This document shows positions 52,369-54,154 of a stretch of 54,154 nt of DNA, piece by piece. The DNA is from Acidimicrobiales bacterium. Its GTDB lineage: Bacteria; Actinomycetota; Acidimicrobiia; Acidimicrobiales; RAAP-2. Position numbers and translations under genes: made by a program. The notes under the pieces are model-generated. The model had not been told where the DNA came from. It did no database searches and was given only the letters and a program-made list of their open reading frames with translations. Position 1 is the first letter of the stretch. The number at the start of each line of letters is the position of its first letter. The DNA lies in NCBI GenBank assembly GCA_030039755.1, contig JASHUY010000093.1, forward strand, positions 1 to 54,154, in the 5' to 3' direction.

Positions 52369-52863
52369 CTACTCCTCTCCCGTCAGTCGAGGCGCGAGCG
52401 CGATGAGCCCACCCGCCAAGAGCATCTCCATGAGGAACGGATCCACCGGCCTCGACGCGAAGCGCCAGCCGTTCGTCTCGTCCTCCACCGAACCCATCGC
52501 GACATCGACCGAGAGCACGTCGCCGTCGTTCACACCCTCGGAGATGCCGGGGCACTCGAGCAGCGGAAGCCCGATCTCGAAGCAGTTCCGGTAAAACAGG
52601 CGAGCCGCGTACTCGACGACGATGGCACCCAAGCCGGTCATCTTGAGCACCTTCGGCGCGATCGCTCGCCCGGAGGACTGGCCGAAGTGCCGGCCCGCAA
52701 CGAGGATGTCACCTGGTTGTACGTTCCTCGCGAACTCCGGGTTCAGGTTCTCCAACACGTGCGCACGCATCTCCTCGAGCGAGGAGAGCGCGCGGTCGGA
52801 CCGGACGATCTCGTCCGTCGGGACGTTGTCGCCGAACTTCCAGCACCGTCCATGCGCTCTCAT
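52369..52863 (-). CDS. Aconitase-family small subunit, LeuD-like, with altered catalytic loop
   Basis: The 164-residue swivel-domain protein matches LeuD: GRCWKFGDNVPTDEIV, NPEFARNVQPGDILVAGRHF and YAARLFYRNCFEIGLPLLEC. Where LeuD and its relatives have FGCGSSREHAP, this one reads FGQSSGRAIAP. It therefore lacks the cysteine and the Ser-Arg-Glu-His run used for substrate binding and catalysis. The start overlaps the large-subunit stop (TGATG). It should pair with the large subunit as an isopropylmalate-dehydratase-like complex, but with different chemistry. Not part of leucine synthesis on this evidence. Confidence 0.85.
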   Translation of the reverse strand: MRAHGRCWKFGDNVPTDEIVRSDRALSSLEEMRAHVLENLNPEFARNVQPGDILVAGRHFGQSSGRAIAPKVLKMTGLGAIVVEYAARLFYRNCFEIGLPLLECPGISEGVNDGDVLSVDVAMGSVEDETNGWRFASRPVDPFLMEMLLAGGLIALAPRLTGEE

Positions 52864-54128
52864 CACGTCTCCGTGTCGAGGAAGGCCCTCGGGTCGGTAA
52901 TCGCTCCTCGAAGCGCAGAGGCTGCAACAGTTGACGCGGAGCCGAGGTACATCATCGCCTCCGGGCTCCCGTTCCGGCCGGGGAAGTTCCGGGCGTGCGT
53001 CGACACCATCGCCTCGGTCGCCGCCATGGCGCCCATGTTGATGGCCTGATTCGATCCGGTGCTCGGGGGAAACCAGGTGCAGCCCGCCAGGTGGAGCGCC
53101 TCGACGAGGCCCTCTCGGCACGCTTCGGTGAACACCTCCCTGCTCGAGGGAACGAGATTGAATTTCACGCCGTCCGCGAGGCGGCGTCCGCGCAGGATCC
53201 TCGCCGCCTCGCGGATGTCCTCGAGCCGCCCACCTCCGTGGCCACCGAGCTCTGCCCACTGGATCGGGCGTCCCTCAAATCGGCTGACTGCCCCAACGTT
53301 GCCGAGCGTCGGCGAGGCCGCCACTTGCGGCTCGAGATCGGACACCTCGTATTCCCAGATCGCCGCGCATTCGTCGGCGCTATCTGAGGTGACGACGTTG
53401 AACGGGGTGTGCGCGACTTCCTTGACGAAGGCCACCGTCTTTGCGTCCGGCTCGAGAAAGGCGCACTTCGCTCCGACGTCGATCGTGATGAGCGGGAAGA
53501 GCCAGCGGTCCCAGAGGTCGAGGGAATCCATGAAGGGACCGGTGAAGGTGAGCGCCTTGTAGACGGCACCGCCTTCACCGATCTGGCCGGTCAGGTGGAG
53601 GGCGACGTCCCTGGGCGTGGTACCGGGACGCAGCCTCCCACTGAGCTCGACCCGGATCGTCTCGGGGACCCGGAACCACGCTTTGCCGAAGGGCATGACC
53701 ATGCCCGCGTGCGCGTTGTTGCCAAGTCCGGTGGCGAAGCATCCGAACGTGCCGTGCACCGGCGTGTGACTGTCGGAGCCCACGACAACGGTGCCTGGCC
53801 GCACGAACCCGTTGCGCACCCCCACGTGGTGGATGTTCCCGCTCCCGCAGTCGAACAGGTGCACACCATGGCGCCGGGCGAACGCGCGGTTCGCTTCGAG
53901 GACCCGAGCCCGCTCCTCGGTGGGCGGCGAGAAGTGGTGGTCGAACACCATTACGACCCGCTCCGGGTGCCGCATGGGAAGCCGGACCTCCTCTTCGAAG
54001 ACCCGAGAGGTCAGGTAGCCGCTCAGGTCGTGGAGCAGGAGGCAATGGACGTCGGCAACGACGACCTCCCCGGGGGCGACCTTCGGCCGGCCGCTCGCCC
54101 TCGCAAGAATCTTCTCCACTAGGTTCAT
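52863..54128 (-). CDS. Aconitase-family large subunit, LeuC-like, lacking iron-sulfur ligands
   Basis: The 421-residue protein has the aconitase-domain frame: HHFSPPTEERARVLEANRAF, VVVGSDSHTPVHGTFGCFA and ARNFPGRNG near the end. In LeuC the [4Fe-4S] cluster is held by Cys in GSCTN and by two Cys in PGCSMC. Here the same regions read GGHGGGRLED (about 293-302) and AGCTWFPPSTGSNQ (about 349-362). The three ligand positions become His, Thr and Asn, and the nearby Cys aligns to a non-ligand position. The cluster is probably absent. The ATG is 26 bases from the window edge, so upstream operon members may be missing from view. Confidence 0.85.
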   Translation of the reverse strand: MNLVEKILARASGRPKVAPGEVVVADVHCLLLHDLSGYLTSRVFEEEVRLPMRHPERVVMVFDHHFSPPTEERARVLEANRAFARRHGVHLFDCGSGNIHHVGVRNGFVRPGTVVVGSDSHTPVHGTFGCFATGLGNNAHAGMVMPFGKAWFRVPETIRVELSGRLRPGTTPRDVALHLTGQIGEGGAVYKALTFTGPFMDSLDLWDRWLFPLITIDVGAKCAFLEPDAKTVAFVKEVAHTPFNVVTSDSADECAAIWEYEVSDLEPQVAASPTLGNVGAVSRFEGRPIQWAELGGHGGGRLEDIREAARILRGRRLADGVKFNLVPSSREVFTEACREGLVEALHLAGCTWFPPSTGSNQAINMGAMAATEAMVSTHARNFPGRNGSPEAMMYLGSASTVAASALRGAITDPRAFLDTET

Positions 54129-54154
54129 CTCGCAGCTGCTCGTGCTCTCAAAGG

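Noticed and set aside
52369-54128. Leucine biosynthesis (leuCD) assignment
   Set aside because: Fold and length fit, but the cluster cysteines and the GCGSSREHA loop are missing and no leuA or leuB is nearby, so the pathway name would mislead.

Overview
The window is 54 kb of GC-rich DNA with high GC at third codon positions. Its gene families point to an actinobacterium, probably environmental: an ECF sigma factor with a SnoaL-like tail, a Cgl0159-type aldolase inside an inositol operon, an LmbE/mycothiol-amidase-like deacetylase, a neocarzinostatin-like secreted domain and LppX-like export proteins. No rRNA, tRNA or CRISPR array was seen. All functional calls come from reading motifs and gene order; no database search was possible.

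Region 1 (1-11.6 kb) is mixed chromosomal content. It holds an AhpD-type gene (cut by the window edge) facing an ECF sigma factor, a YhgE/Pip-type membrane protein, a metallo-beta-lactamase fused to three rhodanese domains, a MoaF-like protein duplicated in tandem inside one gene, a SpoU/TrmH methyltransferase, a large secreted propeller protein, a PIN-like/DUF433 toxin-antitoxin pair and an uncharacterised protein with two N-terminal repeats.

Region 2 (11.7-26.6 kb) is a divergent inositol locus around a GntR/UTRA regulator. Leftward: iolC, a Cgl0159-type aldolase, an MFS transporter, iolB and iolD. Rightward: an ABC importer (binding protein, two permeases, ATPase), a glycerophosphodiester phosphodiesterase, an inositol-monophosphatase-like phosphatase, a Gfo/Idh/MocA dehydrogenase and an IolE-like isomerase/dehydratase. 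Read together, the genes could import glycerophosphoinositol, release inositol phosphate, remove the phosphate and degrade the inositol to a three-carbon aldolase product.

Region 3 (26.7-32.1 kb) is an accessory zone: a PIG-L deacetylase, small exported proteins, a VapBC-like pair, a decayed transposase-like gene, an IS3-type remnant, and a frameshifted second copy of one exported protein 3.5 kb from the intact copy.

Region 4 (32.2-54.1 kb) is a large leftward catabolic island of nitrogen-compound chemistry. It contains an aconitase-family LeuC/LeuD-like pair, two pairs of creatinase/prolidase-fold (M24) proteins, an ornithine-cyclodeaminase-like enzyme, two class III aminotransferases, a complete oligopeptide-type ABC importer, HyuA/HyuB and an amidohydrolase. 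The LeuC-like protein has lost all three cysteines that hold the iron-sulfur cluster in true LeuC, and the LeuD-like protein has lost the usual GCGSSREHA loop. In each M24 pair one member keeps a shared non-canonical active-site pattern and the other is degenerate at nearly every catalytic position. The two halves share the same layout (two-subunit enzyme, M24 pair, single enzyme). This island is the best candidate here for an undescribed pathway; its substrate cannot be read from the sequence.
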